Positions 26,983 to 35,677 of a stretch of DNA of 50,464 bases are shown here, in pieces; positions within the stretch are counted from its first letter, which is position 1, and each line of letters starts with the position of its first letter. The stretch covers positions 645,482 through 695,945 of the forward strand of contig NZ_JQAK01000001.1 of NCBI RefSeq assembly GCF_000757605.1, written 5' to 3'. Source of the DNA: Candidatus Paracaedibacter symbiosus. GTDB lineage: Bacteria; Pseudomonadota; Alphaproteobacteria; Paracaedibacterales; Paracaedibacteraceae. The notes below the pieces were generated by a model. That model had not been told where the DNA came from. It ran no database searches and saw nothing but the letters and a program-made list of their open reading frames with translations. The position numbers and the translations under genes are program-made.

Positions 26983-27773
26983 TTAGCAAGCAAGTTTTAA
27001 AGGAGTCACCTGTTGTTTGTTTTTGGTTAAAAATCTCTGTTCAAAGGTATTTGGTGGTGTATAGCCGAGCGTTGAATGCAAATAAGCCGCATTGTAGTGT
27101 TCGATTCATTGGTCTAGCTTATCAATAAAAGCCGTTGGGCTAGTCCATTCCTTCAGCCAAACAAATTCTTCCTTGAGAGTACGCATAAATCGCTCAGTAT
27201 CTGCATTACCTTTAGGATTGTTGTAGCTGGTGAAAGCTTGGTGAATTCCCAAAGCACGGCATGCCGCCATAAAGCTAGTAGATGTAGGCTGGCATCCATT
27301 ATCAGACATCAAATGGCTATGCCCGCGCACCCCATTAGTAAATTGGCGGTTGACGGCTTTATTGAGAGCAAACAACCAATGCCAAGCTTTGGACCGTAAC
27401 CCCGCATAATGAGCGACCACTTTCTTGGTGTGGCAATCAATGACAATGACCACATAGACCCAGCCAAAACCATCTATCATAACCTTGGTCATGTCGATTC
27501 CTCACCATTGATTGGGGTGAGTTGGCTTTGGCTTTTTAGTATCTGCGCGGCGAATAGCTTTGAGTTTCAGGTTCTTCTTCACTTGCAGATTATGTTGCTT
27601 CAGCAGCCGTTCGACTCTGTGCTTGCTGATCTTTAACCCATCCACATAAGTCATATGGGCCCATACACGGCGGTATCCCCAGAAAGGATGGCCCGCGACT
27701 TGAGTTGGCATATCCGCTCGACAAATGGGATGTTTCGAATCTCAACAGCTGTATAGGTGCCACGCTTTTTCAT
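26983..27773 (-). pseudogene. IS3 orfB (copy 2), broken by nonsense codons and a frameshift
   Basis: DDE-core transposase: KRGTYTAVEIRNIPFVERI at the start, then a frame change near 27700; DMTKVMIDGFGWVYVVIV, LMSDNGCQPTS, NADTERFMRTLKEEF. Two TGG (Trp) codons of the family sequence are TGA here: HPNQW then TGA at 27502-27504, and FIDKLDQ then TGA near 27106. Unlike copy 1, the region between the second Asp and the Glu is intact. Confidence 0.85.
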
Positions 27774-28041
27774 GACCATCCCTCGCTTTTTTTAACTCCA
27801 AGGTGAGTTCACCTACAAGGCCCTTTAAGCTTTTGGTTCTCACATTCCAGCCGTGCCTGCTTCTGGCTAACTTTCTCAACCTCAAGACTTTAGAAGCGTT
27901 TGCTAGAAATTGATCTTTCCATTGATAATACTGGAATTGGTTGATTCCATGCTCATTACAGATGGAGGCAACTGATTATCCTCTTAAACCGGAGAGGACA
28001 ATCATTGCTTTCTTTTCGCTTGTCCATTGGCGTCGCTGCAT
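27771..28041 (-). pseudogene. IS3 orfA (copy 2) with ochre codon at the same position as copy 1
   Basis: Starts MQRRQWTSEKKAMIVLSGLRG, then TAA (27976-27978), then SVASICNEHGINQFQYYQWK. It later slips out of frame after LANASK and returns near LKGLVGELTLELKK. Codon 22 is a stop in both copies (TAG and TAA). Confidence 0.8.
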
Positions 28042-28113
28042 TTTCGTCTTCCTTTTGTTGTTTAAATCAACAGAAAGAATCCTTTATTTCAACGCTTTTC
28101 TAAACTAGGGGCA

Positions 28114-28376
28114 GTATAGTGCAAACATACCAAAGACAAGTTTACCGTGTGGAGTTGTCGTATCCAAATGCAACGGGCCCCTTATTTGTTTCTCCTTTTC
28201 TCTTGTCGGCTAATGGCTATTTTCTATCCTATTTGTTCAAGCGTTTATGTGAACGCTGCTGTAAGAGTTTGAGAAAAACTTGGTAAGCTTTATTGTAACT
28301 TCTCAGCTTGTCTGCGATCATCACGCAAGGAAAGATAAGAAATCCCCAGCCTATACAACTTTTTGGAAAGAGCTGC
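28114..28376. other. Intergenic, no intact gene
   Basis: The minus strand at about 28260-28370 has an open stretch with KKLYRLGISYLSLRDDRRQ, ending in a stop. It may be a relic of something downstream of the WGR gene. Nothing else is recognisable. Confidence 0.25.
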
Positions 28377-28709
28377 CTATCGTTCTGACAAAATAAAAGA
28401 ATCCAAAACTTTCAAGAATGTCTCATTTAGACTGTTTCCTGATATTGAATAGGAGGTAACATGATAGTTGGTGCCCATTCGCTTTTGGGAAGATAGTCTT
28501 TTTCTTAAAGGCTGTTGGAGTTTCGTGTTTAAGCTTTCCATGGAATCAAAGGGGTAGTTTCTCACTTGTGTGACTTTGCCAATACGGCCGTAAGCTATCG
28601 TTAAAAGCCAACTACCAAAGAGGTCTTTACCTACATACAATTCATATTGCCGGAAAACATTCTTCTCGCTATTGATTGCCTACAGATGGATATTTAATAA
28701 AGCAAGCAT
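28377..28709 (-). pseudogene. WGR-domain protein with a premature amber codon
   Basis: From the ATG at 28707-28709 the frame reads MLALLNIHL, TAG (28680-28682), then AINSEKNVFRQYELYVGKDL and FGSWLLTIAYGRIGKVTQVR, matching a small (about 110-residue) stand-alone WGR-domain protein. WGR domains bind nucleic acid in PARPs and in plasmid or mobile-element proteins. A Gln codon (CAG) in place of TAG would give an intact gene. Alternatively translation could restart at the TTG at 28640. Confidence 0.6.
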
Positions 28710-28751
28710 GTTGAGAAAACCTCTCTTTAAAGCTTATACAAGGTCTCAAAG

Positions 28752-28760
28752 TTATCCACA
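28752..28760 (+). promoter_or_regulatory. Perfect DnaA box
   Basis: TTATCCACA, the consensus DnaA-binding 9-mer, lies in an AT-rich non-coding stretch between the recD2 stop and the WGR gene. Confidence 0.5.
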
Positions 28761-28900
28761 GAAAATGTTAATAACTAAGTATTTCTAGATTTACTCTTAA
28801 TCTATAAGTAAATGAATTTATACAGCTTATTTCTCTCGTAGCGACTTCAGTAACACTGTATTTATGAGAAAAAGTGATTGTTTATAGCCTATGAAAAAAA

Positions 28901-31087
28901 TTAGGATAAGGCTTTCAAATGTCCTTCCAGCATAGACCAGCGTTTTTGGACATTTTTGTTGTTGACCGAAATCGCCAAGGCCTTTTTCTGCCCTACAAGG
29001 ATCACTAGTTTTTTGCCTCGGGTAATCCCTGTATAAACCAGGTTCTTTTTCAGCATGGGATAGTGTTGGGTAAGGAGCGGAATAATGACAACGGGGTATT
29101 CAGAACCTTGAGATTTATGAATAGTCATTGCATAGGCCAAGATAATTTCATCCAGCTCGTGCATGTCATAGGCAACTTTTTTTCCTTCAAAATCGATCAG
29201 AACCTCTCCTCCTTCCTCATTAATTTGTTGGATGATCCCAATATCGCCGTTGTAGACTTCTTTTTGATAATTGTTCTCAATCTGCATCACTTTATCTCCT
29301 ACGCTGTACCAAGAACCAAATTTCTGTAAACTCTTTTCTGAAGGTGGGTTTAAGGCTTTTTGAAGTTCGATATTGAGGCTGCGTGTCCCAACCATGCCGC
29401 GTGTCATTGGGCAAAGAACCTGGATATCGTTGAGTGGCGAGTAACCCAATTTGCTGGGCAGTCGCCTTTGGACGAGCTCAACAATTGTAGTGAGAGCTTT
29501 CTCCGGTTCTTCACACTCAATAAAGAAGAAATCTGAATCAGCGCCATAGCCTTTGAGGGGCGGTATCACTCCTTTATTAATACTTTGAGCCACAGAGATA
29601 ATTTTACTGGAAGCTGCTTGGCGAAACGTTTCGGCGAGATGGATAAAGGGGATAGCCCCTGAGGCAATCAAATCAGCTAAAATTTGCCCTGGGCCAACGG
29701 AAGGAAGCTGATCTTGATCGCCCACCAAAATAAGAGCAGCCTGGTCGGGAATTGCTTTCAGAAGAGCATTCATGAGAGAAACATCAACCATGGACACCTC
29801 ATCAATAACAACCACATCACAGACAAGAGGAGTATTGTTATTGTGGGCAAAGAAACCTGTTTCTGGAATGATATTGAGGAGTCGGTGAATTGTTTTTGCT
29901 TCGAACCCTGTGGCCTCTGTCATTCTCTTGGCTGCTCTTCCCGTCGGGGCACATAAAGCCAGCTCCATTTTTTGAGCATGGAGAATTTGTAAGATAGACC
30001 GAAGAAGCGTTGTTTTGCCGACCCCAGGCCCCCCTGTTACAATGGTTACTTTGTGTGTGAGAGCTTTGTTGAGCGCCTGTTTTTGAGATTGAGAAAGAGT
30101 AATACTATTTTTTTCTTCCACCCAACTGATGACATTCGGAATATCAATATTTAGCCAGGGAGCTGGTGTTGACTGAAGCTTGTGCAGCTTTTCAGCAATT
30201 CCTTTTTCGGCTTGGTAAAGTCCGCTCAAGAAAACACAAGAGGTATCCCTAATGAAATCCTGGATAAGGGTTCCTTCCTGGAGCTCAAGATCTAAAGCCG
30301 TCTCGAGAATATCTCCGTTAATTTCAAGAAGTGTTTGTGCCGATTCCAGCAAGTTGGGAACGGGAAGACAGCAATGGCCTTCGTCCATTGCTGTTGCAAG
30401 CGTATGATTCAGTCCTGCTCTTGCCCGAATAAGGGAGTCCTGGGCAATGCCAATCTGCATGGCAATGGTATCAGCGATGATAAAACCAATCCCCCTGATG
30501 TCGCGCGCAAGTTGGTAAGGATTACCTTTTATAATTTGAACCGCCGCATTGCCATAGGTTTTATAAATGCGCACCGCTCTGGTGGTACTGACGCCATAAG
30601 AATGGAGAAACAGCATGATGGTTCTGATAGCCTTCTGGTCAGCCCAACCAGTGATAATCTTGTGGCGTCGATGGGGACCTATGCCTGGGACTTCAGATAA
30701 CCGTTCAGGATTTTGTTCAATGATATCAAAAACCTCTTCTCCAAAGGCATTAACAAGGTTTTTAGCATACACCGGTCCGACACCTTTGATCATGCCAGAT
30801 CCAAGATATTTCAAGATTCCGTCAAGAGTGTTGGGTGGTGTTGTTTTTAAAAGTATTGTTTTGAATTGGAGACCATGGACTTTATCTTGAAACCAACTTC
30901 CTGTGGTCTGGATCCATTCTCCTGCTGTTATAACAGGACTGGACCCCACTACGGTCACCAAGTCCCGCTGTCCCTTGACCTTCACACGAAGGACACAGAA
31001 TCCATTGTCAGGATTATGATAAGTTACCTTTTCAATGATCCCCTGAAGATCTTCTGTCTGTGACGTTGATAAGGCGCCTTTTACCAT
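28901..31087 (-). CDS. recD2: RecD2-type ATP-dependent 5'-3' DNA helicase
   Basis: 728 residues, the usual RecD2 length. The N-terminal OB-like and helix-hairpin-helix regions (YLGSGMIKGVGPVYAKNLV; LSEVPGIGPHRRHKI) mark the RecD2/TraA-like subfamily that works without RecBC. SF1B helicase motifs: Walker A TGGPGVGKTTLL (about 353-364), motif II VVIDEVSMVD, LVGDQDQLPSVGPG, and the C-terminal motif AMTIHKSQGSEYP. It acts in DNA repair and replication restart. It is transcribed alone. Confidence 0.93.
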   Translation of the reverse strand: MVKGALSTSQTEDLQGIIEKVTYHNPDNGFCVLRVKVKGQRDLVTVVGSSPVITAGEWIQTTGSWFQDKVHGLQFKTILLKTTPPNTLDGILKYLGSGMIKGVGPVYAKNLVNAFGEEVFDIIEQNPERLSEVPGIGPHRRHKIITGWADQKAIRTIMLFLHSYGVSTTRAVRIYKTYGNAAVQIIKGNPYQLARDIRGIGFIIADTIAMQIGIAQDSLIRARAGLNHTLATAMDEGHCCLPVPNLLESAQTLLEINGDILETALDLELQEGTLIQDFIRDTSCVFLSGLYQAEKGIAEKLHKLQSTPAPWLNIDIPNVISWVEEKNSITLSQSQKQALNKALTHKVTIVTGGPGVGKTTLLRSILQILHAQKMELALCAPTGRAAKRMTEATGFEAKTIHRLLNIIPETGFFAHNNNTPLVCDVVVIDEVSMVDVSLMNALLKAIPDQAALILVGDQDQLPSVGPGQILADLIASGAIPFIHLAETFRQAASSKIISVAQSINKGVIPPLKGYGADSDFFFIECEEPEKALTTIVELVQRRLPSKLGYSPLNDIQVLCPMTRGMVGTRSLNIELQKALNPPSEKSLQKFGSWYSVGDKVMQIENNYQKEVYNGDIGIIQQINEEGGEVLIDFEGKKVAYDMHELDEIILAYAMTIHKSQGSEYPVVIIPLLTQHYPMLKKNLVYTGITRGKKLVILVGQKKALAISVNNKNVQKRWSMLEGHLKALS

Positions 31088-31140
31088 GCGTTCTCTTTTA
31101 TCCTTCCTCTATCATATAAGCAAAACTACAACAGGCCCAG

Positions 31141-31163
31141 TTATGCACAGAACCTGTGGATAT
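31141..31163. promoter_or_regulatory. Inverted pair of DnaA-box-like sites upstream of recD2
   Basis: TTATGCACA (31141-31149) fits TTATNCACA. TGTGGATAT (31155-31163) is a reverse-strand box with one mismatch. Both lie in the 170-bp gap before recD2. Confidence 0.4.
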
Positions 31164-31257
31164 GCTTGTTGTTAACTTTTTGTTAACCACTCTATCTTAC
31201 AGCTCACTCAACTCTTTGTTACCCTGTGCCTCTTTATTGAGCACTTGATTTTGAGAG

Positions 31258-31913
31258 TTAAATGGATATTTCTTTCATTTTCTGTTTCCAGGCTTGTCGT
31301 CTTTCTTTTTTCTCAGCATAGAATCGCTTTTTACGTTCAATGTATTGAAGGAGCTGTTCTTCCGCTCGCTGTTGATGCTCTGGTATAACTTCCTCGACAG
31401 GCTCTCCTTGAAGATCAAAGCGGTGTTGGGATTTTGAAAAGGGCATCGAGATATCTTGGTGCCCCAACATAATAGGCAATAGCCCAGCGAATAGCAAGCC
31501 GAGGGAAGGGCAGATCTTCTGGTAAAGTAGCAAAGATATCTTTTTCAATGCGTTTTTTTAAAGGTTTGGGTTCATCCCAATTAAAAGCAGTTTGGATAGG
31601 TATCATGCAGCCAGCCAAGCGCATTTTGTGTCTTCTCAGACCGTTGTTGTCTGGCCTCTTGCTGTTCCTTCTTTATTATGAGCGCGTGTTTTTTGGATTT
31701 AGCAGCTTTTTCTTTTTCTATCTCTTCTCGTGTTTTTTGCTGCGGTTTACTTGGTTGAGGCTTTGGTTTTTTAGGAGCTTGAGGTTGAGACACTTTTGGT
31801 GAGGCGCCCTTATCATACAAGTTCTTTATCTGTTGCAATTTTTCTTGCAGCTGGGTTGGGGTTTTTCCGTTTTCCCCAAAATTCACTGAGAGCGTTTTTT
31901 TAGATTCGGTCAT
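31258..31913 (-). CDS. ProQ/FinO-domain RNA chaperone, frame broken by two single-base insertions
   Basis: Read across three frames: an N-terminal Lys/Pro/Gln-rich tail, then the FinO core ALGWLHDTYPNCF / NWDEPKPLKKRIEKDIFATL and LAIRWAIAYYVGAPRYLDAL / SQHRFDLQGEPVEEV, then a basic helical C-terminus. The first break is at the A4 run 31583-31586, the second at the T4 run 31432-31435. Removing one base from each gives a continuous 217-residue protein (654 nt). Both are homopolymers, so sequencing error is the likeliest cause. ProQ-type proteins bind structured small RNAs and mRNA 3' ends. Confidence 0.8.
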
Positions 31914-32074
31914 TAGAAATCTCTAAAAAGGTTACTAGTTGTTGTGGTTTAAAGATAGTAAAAAGCTGCTTTTACATCACCTGTAAAATTAAGTCTCATT
32001 TTACATTTTGAGGTATCAAAGGAAGAAGATTAGGGGCTGTTCGCATTATAATCATCTCGGTATCATTACAACAC

Positions 32075-32090
32075 AGGGAAGGCCTTCCCT
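32075..32090. other. 16-bp perfect palindrome
   Basis: AGGGAAGGCCTTCCCT, in the 270-bp gap between the NB-ARC/HEAT-like gene and proQ. A second small stem (ATCAAG tcat CTTGAT) follows at 32099-32114. It could be part of a terminator, but there is no U-run. Confidence 0.35.
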
Positions 32091-32183
32091 TTCTGATCAT
32101 CAAGTCATCTTGATAAGCCTTATATTATATGATTTTAAATAGACAAGTTGATGACGATACCCTTTGAATTGATTATGCAAGAG

Positions 32184-35100
32184 TTAATCTGTAAAAATCT
32201 GAATAAATTTGTAAGAGTCATTTTTTAAAGTAGATATAGCAATTTCGATCAACCATTCTTGGCTTTTATCAATAGCTTGATTATCTGCTAAAAGCTGATA
32301 AATACTATGCCAAATTTTATTGGATTGTTCTTGGAGTGTGATTTTTTCTAGCGCACTGATATATCCAGCTGCTTCGCGACCCTCAACGTTTTGAATGAGT
32401 AAATCCTTTGCAAATCTCGCTACAGCCTTTATTTTTTTAGTATCCTCAATTCTGACAAGATTTTTGATAAGTGTAACACTCTCATAACCCAACATGTCTT
32501 GTGTGACTAAATCCTTTGCAGCTCTCGATAAAGTCTTTATTTTTTTAGTATCCCCAATGTTGGCAAAAATTTTGATAAGTTTAGCTGCCCTACACTTCCC
32601 CATGTTTTGCGTAGCTATATCCTTTGCAGCTCTCCCTACAGCCTCTCTTGTCGTAGCATCCTCAATTTTAGCAAGAGCGCGGATAATATCGAGTCTATCA
32701 TAATCTCCCATGTTTTGCGTGACTAAATCCTTTGCGGCTCTCGCTACAGCCTCTCTTGTTGTAGGATTCTCAATGCTGGCTAGAGCGCGAATGGTTGCAG
32801 CAATCTCATAAACCTTCATGCCTTGTGTTAAATCCCTTGCGGACCTCACCACAGCCTCTATTGTTGCAGAGTCCTCAATGCTGGCTAGAGCCTTGATAAG
32901 TGCAGCCCTTGCTTGCCCCCCCATATACTGTGTAACTAAATCCTTTGCGGCTCTCGCTACAGTCTCTCTTTTTATAGTATCCTCAATGCTCGCAAGAGCA
33001 TCAATAATCGCAACAATCCCATCATCCTCCATATCTTGCGTGACCAAATCCTTTGCGAATCTCACCACAGCCTCTCTTGTTGCAGCGTCCTCAATTCTGG
33101 CAAGAGACTTGATAAGAGCAGCTCTCTTCTTCTCATAATCACTCATATATTGCGCCAATAAATCTTTTATGGATCTCACCATAACTTCTATTTTTATGGG
33201 GTCATCTATTTTGGCAAGAACGTAGATTATCGCAGCCCCATTATAGCCATCCATGTATTGCGCAAATAAATCCTTTGTGGACTTCACCACAGCCTCTCTT
33301 ATTGTAAAGTCCTCAATGCTGGCTAGAGCGCGGATAATAGAAGCAATCTCAAGTCCATTCATGCCTTGCGTAATTAAGCTCCTCGCAGATCTCACCACAG
33401 CCTCTCTTGTTGTAAAGTCCTCAATGCTGGCTAGATCGCGGATGGTTGCAGCAATCTCATAAACCTTCATGCCTTGAGTTAAATCCTTTGCAGCTATTGC
33501 TACAGCCTCTATTGTTGCAAAGTCTTCAATGCTAGCTAGAGCATAGGTAATCTGACCTATCTCATATCCATTCATATCTTGCGTGAGTAAATCTTTTGTG
33601 AACCTCACCACAGCAGCTCTTTTTGTAGAATCCTCAATATTGGCAAGAACTTTGATAACTACAGTAACTTCATCACTTTCTATACATTGCTCGAACAAAT
33701 CCTTTGTGGATCTCACCATAACATCCCTTGTTGCAGAGTCTTCAATATTGGCAAGAACGTAGATAATCTCAATAATCTCCTCATTCTCCATATATTGTGT
33801 GACTAAATCCTGTGTGGATCTCACCACAACTTCTATTTTTGTAGCGTCTTTAATGCCGGCAAAGATATGAATAACCTTAATCTTCTCATCACCCTTCATA
33901 GTTTGCGTTAAATCCTTTGTGGATCTTGCCGCAGCCTCTCTTATTTTAGAATCCTCAATGCTAGCTAGAGCATGGATAATTGCAGCGATCTTATCACTCT
34001 CGATGTATTGCGTGATTAAATCCTTTGTAAACTTTGCCACAATCTCTATTTTTATAAGGTCATCCATTTTGGCAAGAGCATAGATACTTTGAGCCATATC
34101 CTTGTATCTGAATAAGCCGAGATTTAAGAAGTTCTGTGAGGATCTCACCACAGCCTGCTTTGTAGAATCTTTAATATTGGCCAGGGCGTCAATAATTGCG
34201 TCCCTCTTATACTGCATATTTAGGCTGAATAAATCTTTTGCAGATCTTGCTACAGTTTCCCTTTTTATAGGATCCTCAATCCTGGCAAGAGCAGTAATAA
34301 TCTCATCTCTACCAATTTCCAAGTCTGCGGTGAATATCACCTTTGCATGCTTTGCTGCAGCCTCTCTTTTTATAGGATCCTCAATCTTGGCAAGAGCTGT
34401 GGCAATTGCAGCGTTCCTGTCAATCATGTCTTGGTTAAATAAATCTTTCGCGGATTTTGCCACAGCTTCTCTTTTGGTAGGGGCATCTATGCTAGAAAGA
34501 GCGGTGATAATTTTAGCTTTGCCACTATTACTCATGCTCTTTTCAAACAAAGACTGAGCAAGTATTATAACATTTTTCCTTTGATGTGGCTTAATTTCGG
34601 CAAGAGTTTTAGCAATTTCAATTCGTTCCGCTATAGATGGGTTTTCTGAAAGAATTGAGAAAAAAAGTGGATAATCTTCCTCTCTTAAGTTAATACCTTC
34701 TTCTTTCATTTCTTCTTGCAATATTTTTAATGAGAAAGTTTCTTTTTTATCAGCTTGGCTTTCTAGCTTTTGTTGCTGTTGAAAGATTGTGTTGCGCAAC
34801 TTCTCTCGACTGTCTTTAAAACAGTGATGTAATAGAATCTCTCCAGTTCTCAAGTGAATAAAGTACTCTTCTAAGCCTTTGTCATCTTTAGAAATCTCAT
34901 CTTCTAAACACTTACCAACTTTCACTAAATGAGATAAAAGTGCTGTGGTGTTTTGGTAGAGTGGAGACAAATTACCACTTTCTTTAACATCTTTTAAATT
35001 GCCTTTCCAATAAGTATAAAAGCTGGACAAGATGGTATTAAGCGTCTCTGGTAAATGCGCTCTATTTTCTTGACGGTTTTGTTCTGCCCTTAGTACGTGC

Positions 35101-35618
35101 TGCACCAAACGATGTATTGATAGAAAAGGATCACCTGGTTTTATAAGAGAAAAAGTAGATAATTGTGCAATTGTTTGTGTGAGGGTGTCTTGATCTTTTG
35201 TGCAGGCTAAGAAAACGTCAGCAACGATGTGATCTGGATCAAGGTAAGAAAAATAGAATAATAGCTGTTTTCCCAATTCTGTAATATGGTTTTTAGACAT
35301 TTGTATAGTTTTGGCAACAAGATATTCGTGGGTAATTTCTAATTTATTTTCAGACTCTAAAGTATAGGGAGCTTTGAATTGTTTAAAATGGCTATCTGGC
35401 TGCTGTATAAAATGCTTTAAATAATCTTCAAATTGATAAGTGCTATTTGCTTCTTCACGTATGTAATGGATGTAAGATGCGGCATGAGACAGAGCAAGTG
35501 GAAGATTACCTAATTCTCTGGCAAGTTTTTCTGCACTTAGTCTGCTTTCTGAAGTTGGGGTTATTTCCGTTTTATCTAAAAGGTATTTAACAGACTCTTC
35601 AGGACTAAACACATCCAA
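32184..35618 (-). CDS. C-terminal part of a giant NB-ARC/HEAT-like-repeat protein (frameshifted from the upstream ORF)
   Basis: 1144 residues. The N-terminus (SPEESVKYLLDKTEITPTSE, LARELGNLPLALSHAASYI) is the second half of an NB-ARC module, with the GLPLAL-type motif and the winged-helix region (SLIKPGDPFLSIHRLVQHVL). From about residue 360 it has 20 tandem repeats of about 38 residues. It has no proper start of its own; the frame upstream continues the neighbouring ORF (IPVGGHVLITSRCREGWGKS). One added base in the 35687-35702 homopolymers would fuse both into one 1836-residue protein (5511 nt). Confidence 0.8.
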   Translation of the reverse strand: MDVFSPEESVKYLLDKTEITPTSESRLSAEKLARELGNLPLALSHAASYIHYIREEANSTYQFEDYLKHFIQQPDSHFKQFKAPYTLESENKLEITHEYLVAKTIQMSKNHITELGKQLLFYFSYLDPDHIVADVFLACTKDQDTLTQTIAQLSTFSLIKPGDPFLSIHRLVQHVLRAEQNRQENRAHLPETLNTILSSFYTYWKGNLKDVKESGNLSPLYQNTTALLSHLVKVGKCLEDEISKDDKGLEEYFIHLRTGEILLHHCFKDSREKLRNTIFQQQQKLESQADKKETFSLKILQEEMKEEGINLREEDYPLFFSILSENPSIAERIEIAKTLAEIKPHQRKNVIILAQSLFEKSMSNSGKAKIITALSSIDAPTKREAVAKSAKDLFNQDMIDRNAAIATALAKIEDPIKREAAAKHAKVIFTADLEIGRDEIITALARIEDPIKRETVARSAKDLFSLNMQYKRDAIIDALANIKDSTKQAVVRSSQNFLNLGLFRYKDMAQSIYALAKMDDLIKIEIVAKFTKDLITQYIESDKIAAIIHALASIEDSKIREAAARSTKDLTQTMKGDEKIKVIHIFAGIKDATKIEVVVRSTQDLVTQYMENEEIIEIIYVLANIEDSATRDVMVRSTKDLFEQCIESDEVTVVIKVLANIEDSTKRAAVVRFTKDLLTQDMNGYEIGQITYALASIEDFATIEAVAIAAKDLTQGMKVYEIAATIRDLASIEDFTTREAVVRSARSLITQGMNGLEIASIIRALASIEDFTIREAVVKSTKDLFAQYMDGYNGAAIIYVLAKIDDPIKIEVMVRSIKDLLAQYMSDYEKKRAALIKSLARIEDAATREAVVRFAKDLVTQDMEDDGIVAIIDALASIEDTIKRETVARAAKDLVTQYMGGQARAALIKALASIEDSATIEAVVRSARDLTQGMKVYEIAATIRALASIENPTTREAVARAAKDLVTQNMGDYDRLDIIRALAKIEDATTREAVGRAAKDIATQNMGKCRAAKLIKIFANIGDTKKIKTLSRAAKDLVTQDMLGYESVTLIKNLVRIEDTKKIKAVARFAKDLLIQNVEGREAAGYISALEKITLQEQSNKIWHSIYQLLADNQAIDKSQEWLIEIAISTLKNDSYKFIQIFTD
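32340..34540 (-). repeat. 20 tandem HEAT-like repeats of about 38 residues
   Basis: Unit pattern: ALA-IEDxxxREAVVRxxKDL followed by a variable helix (xTQxMxGYExAxII). Counting the I-[DE]-D signature gives 20 units. Two units are near-identical at the DNA level (about 32790-32840 and 33420-33483, both encoding LTQGMKVYEIAATIR), so recent internal duplication occurred. Long ORFs on the plus strand here are shadows of the repeats. Confidence 0.85.
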
Positions 35619-35677
35619 ATTTATGCGAGATTTCCCCCAGCCTTCCCGGCAGCGTGAAGTGATAAGGACATGTCCTC

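Larger units (their letters stand above)
26973..28113 (-). mobile_element. IS3-family element, copy 2, complete ends, decayed genes
   Basis: Left end TGCCCCCAGTTTAGC (26973 on) and right end CTAAACTAGGGGCA (to 28113) are imperfect inverted repeats with TG...CA tips. Length is about 1.14 kb, with orfA then orfB on the minus strand. It is closely related to the copy at 2451-5083. No clear target duplication is seen. Confidence 0.85.

Noticed and set aside
32075-32090. Intrinsic terminator at the 16-bp palindrome
   Set aside because: No U-tract on either side, so it is kept only as a palindrome.
32340-34540. CRISPR array (regular repeats)
   Set aside because: The period is about 114 bp, the repeats are imperfect and fully coding, and there are no cas genes.
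32494-34557. Series of repeat-like ORFs on the plus strand
   Set aside because: They are antisense shadows of the 38-residue HEAT-like repeats and share their periodicity.
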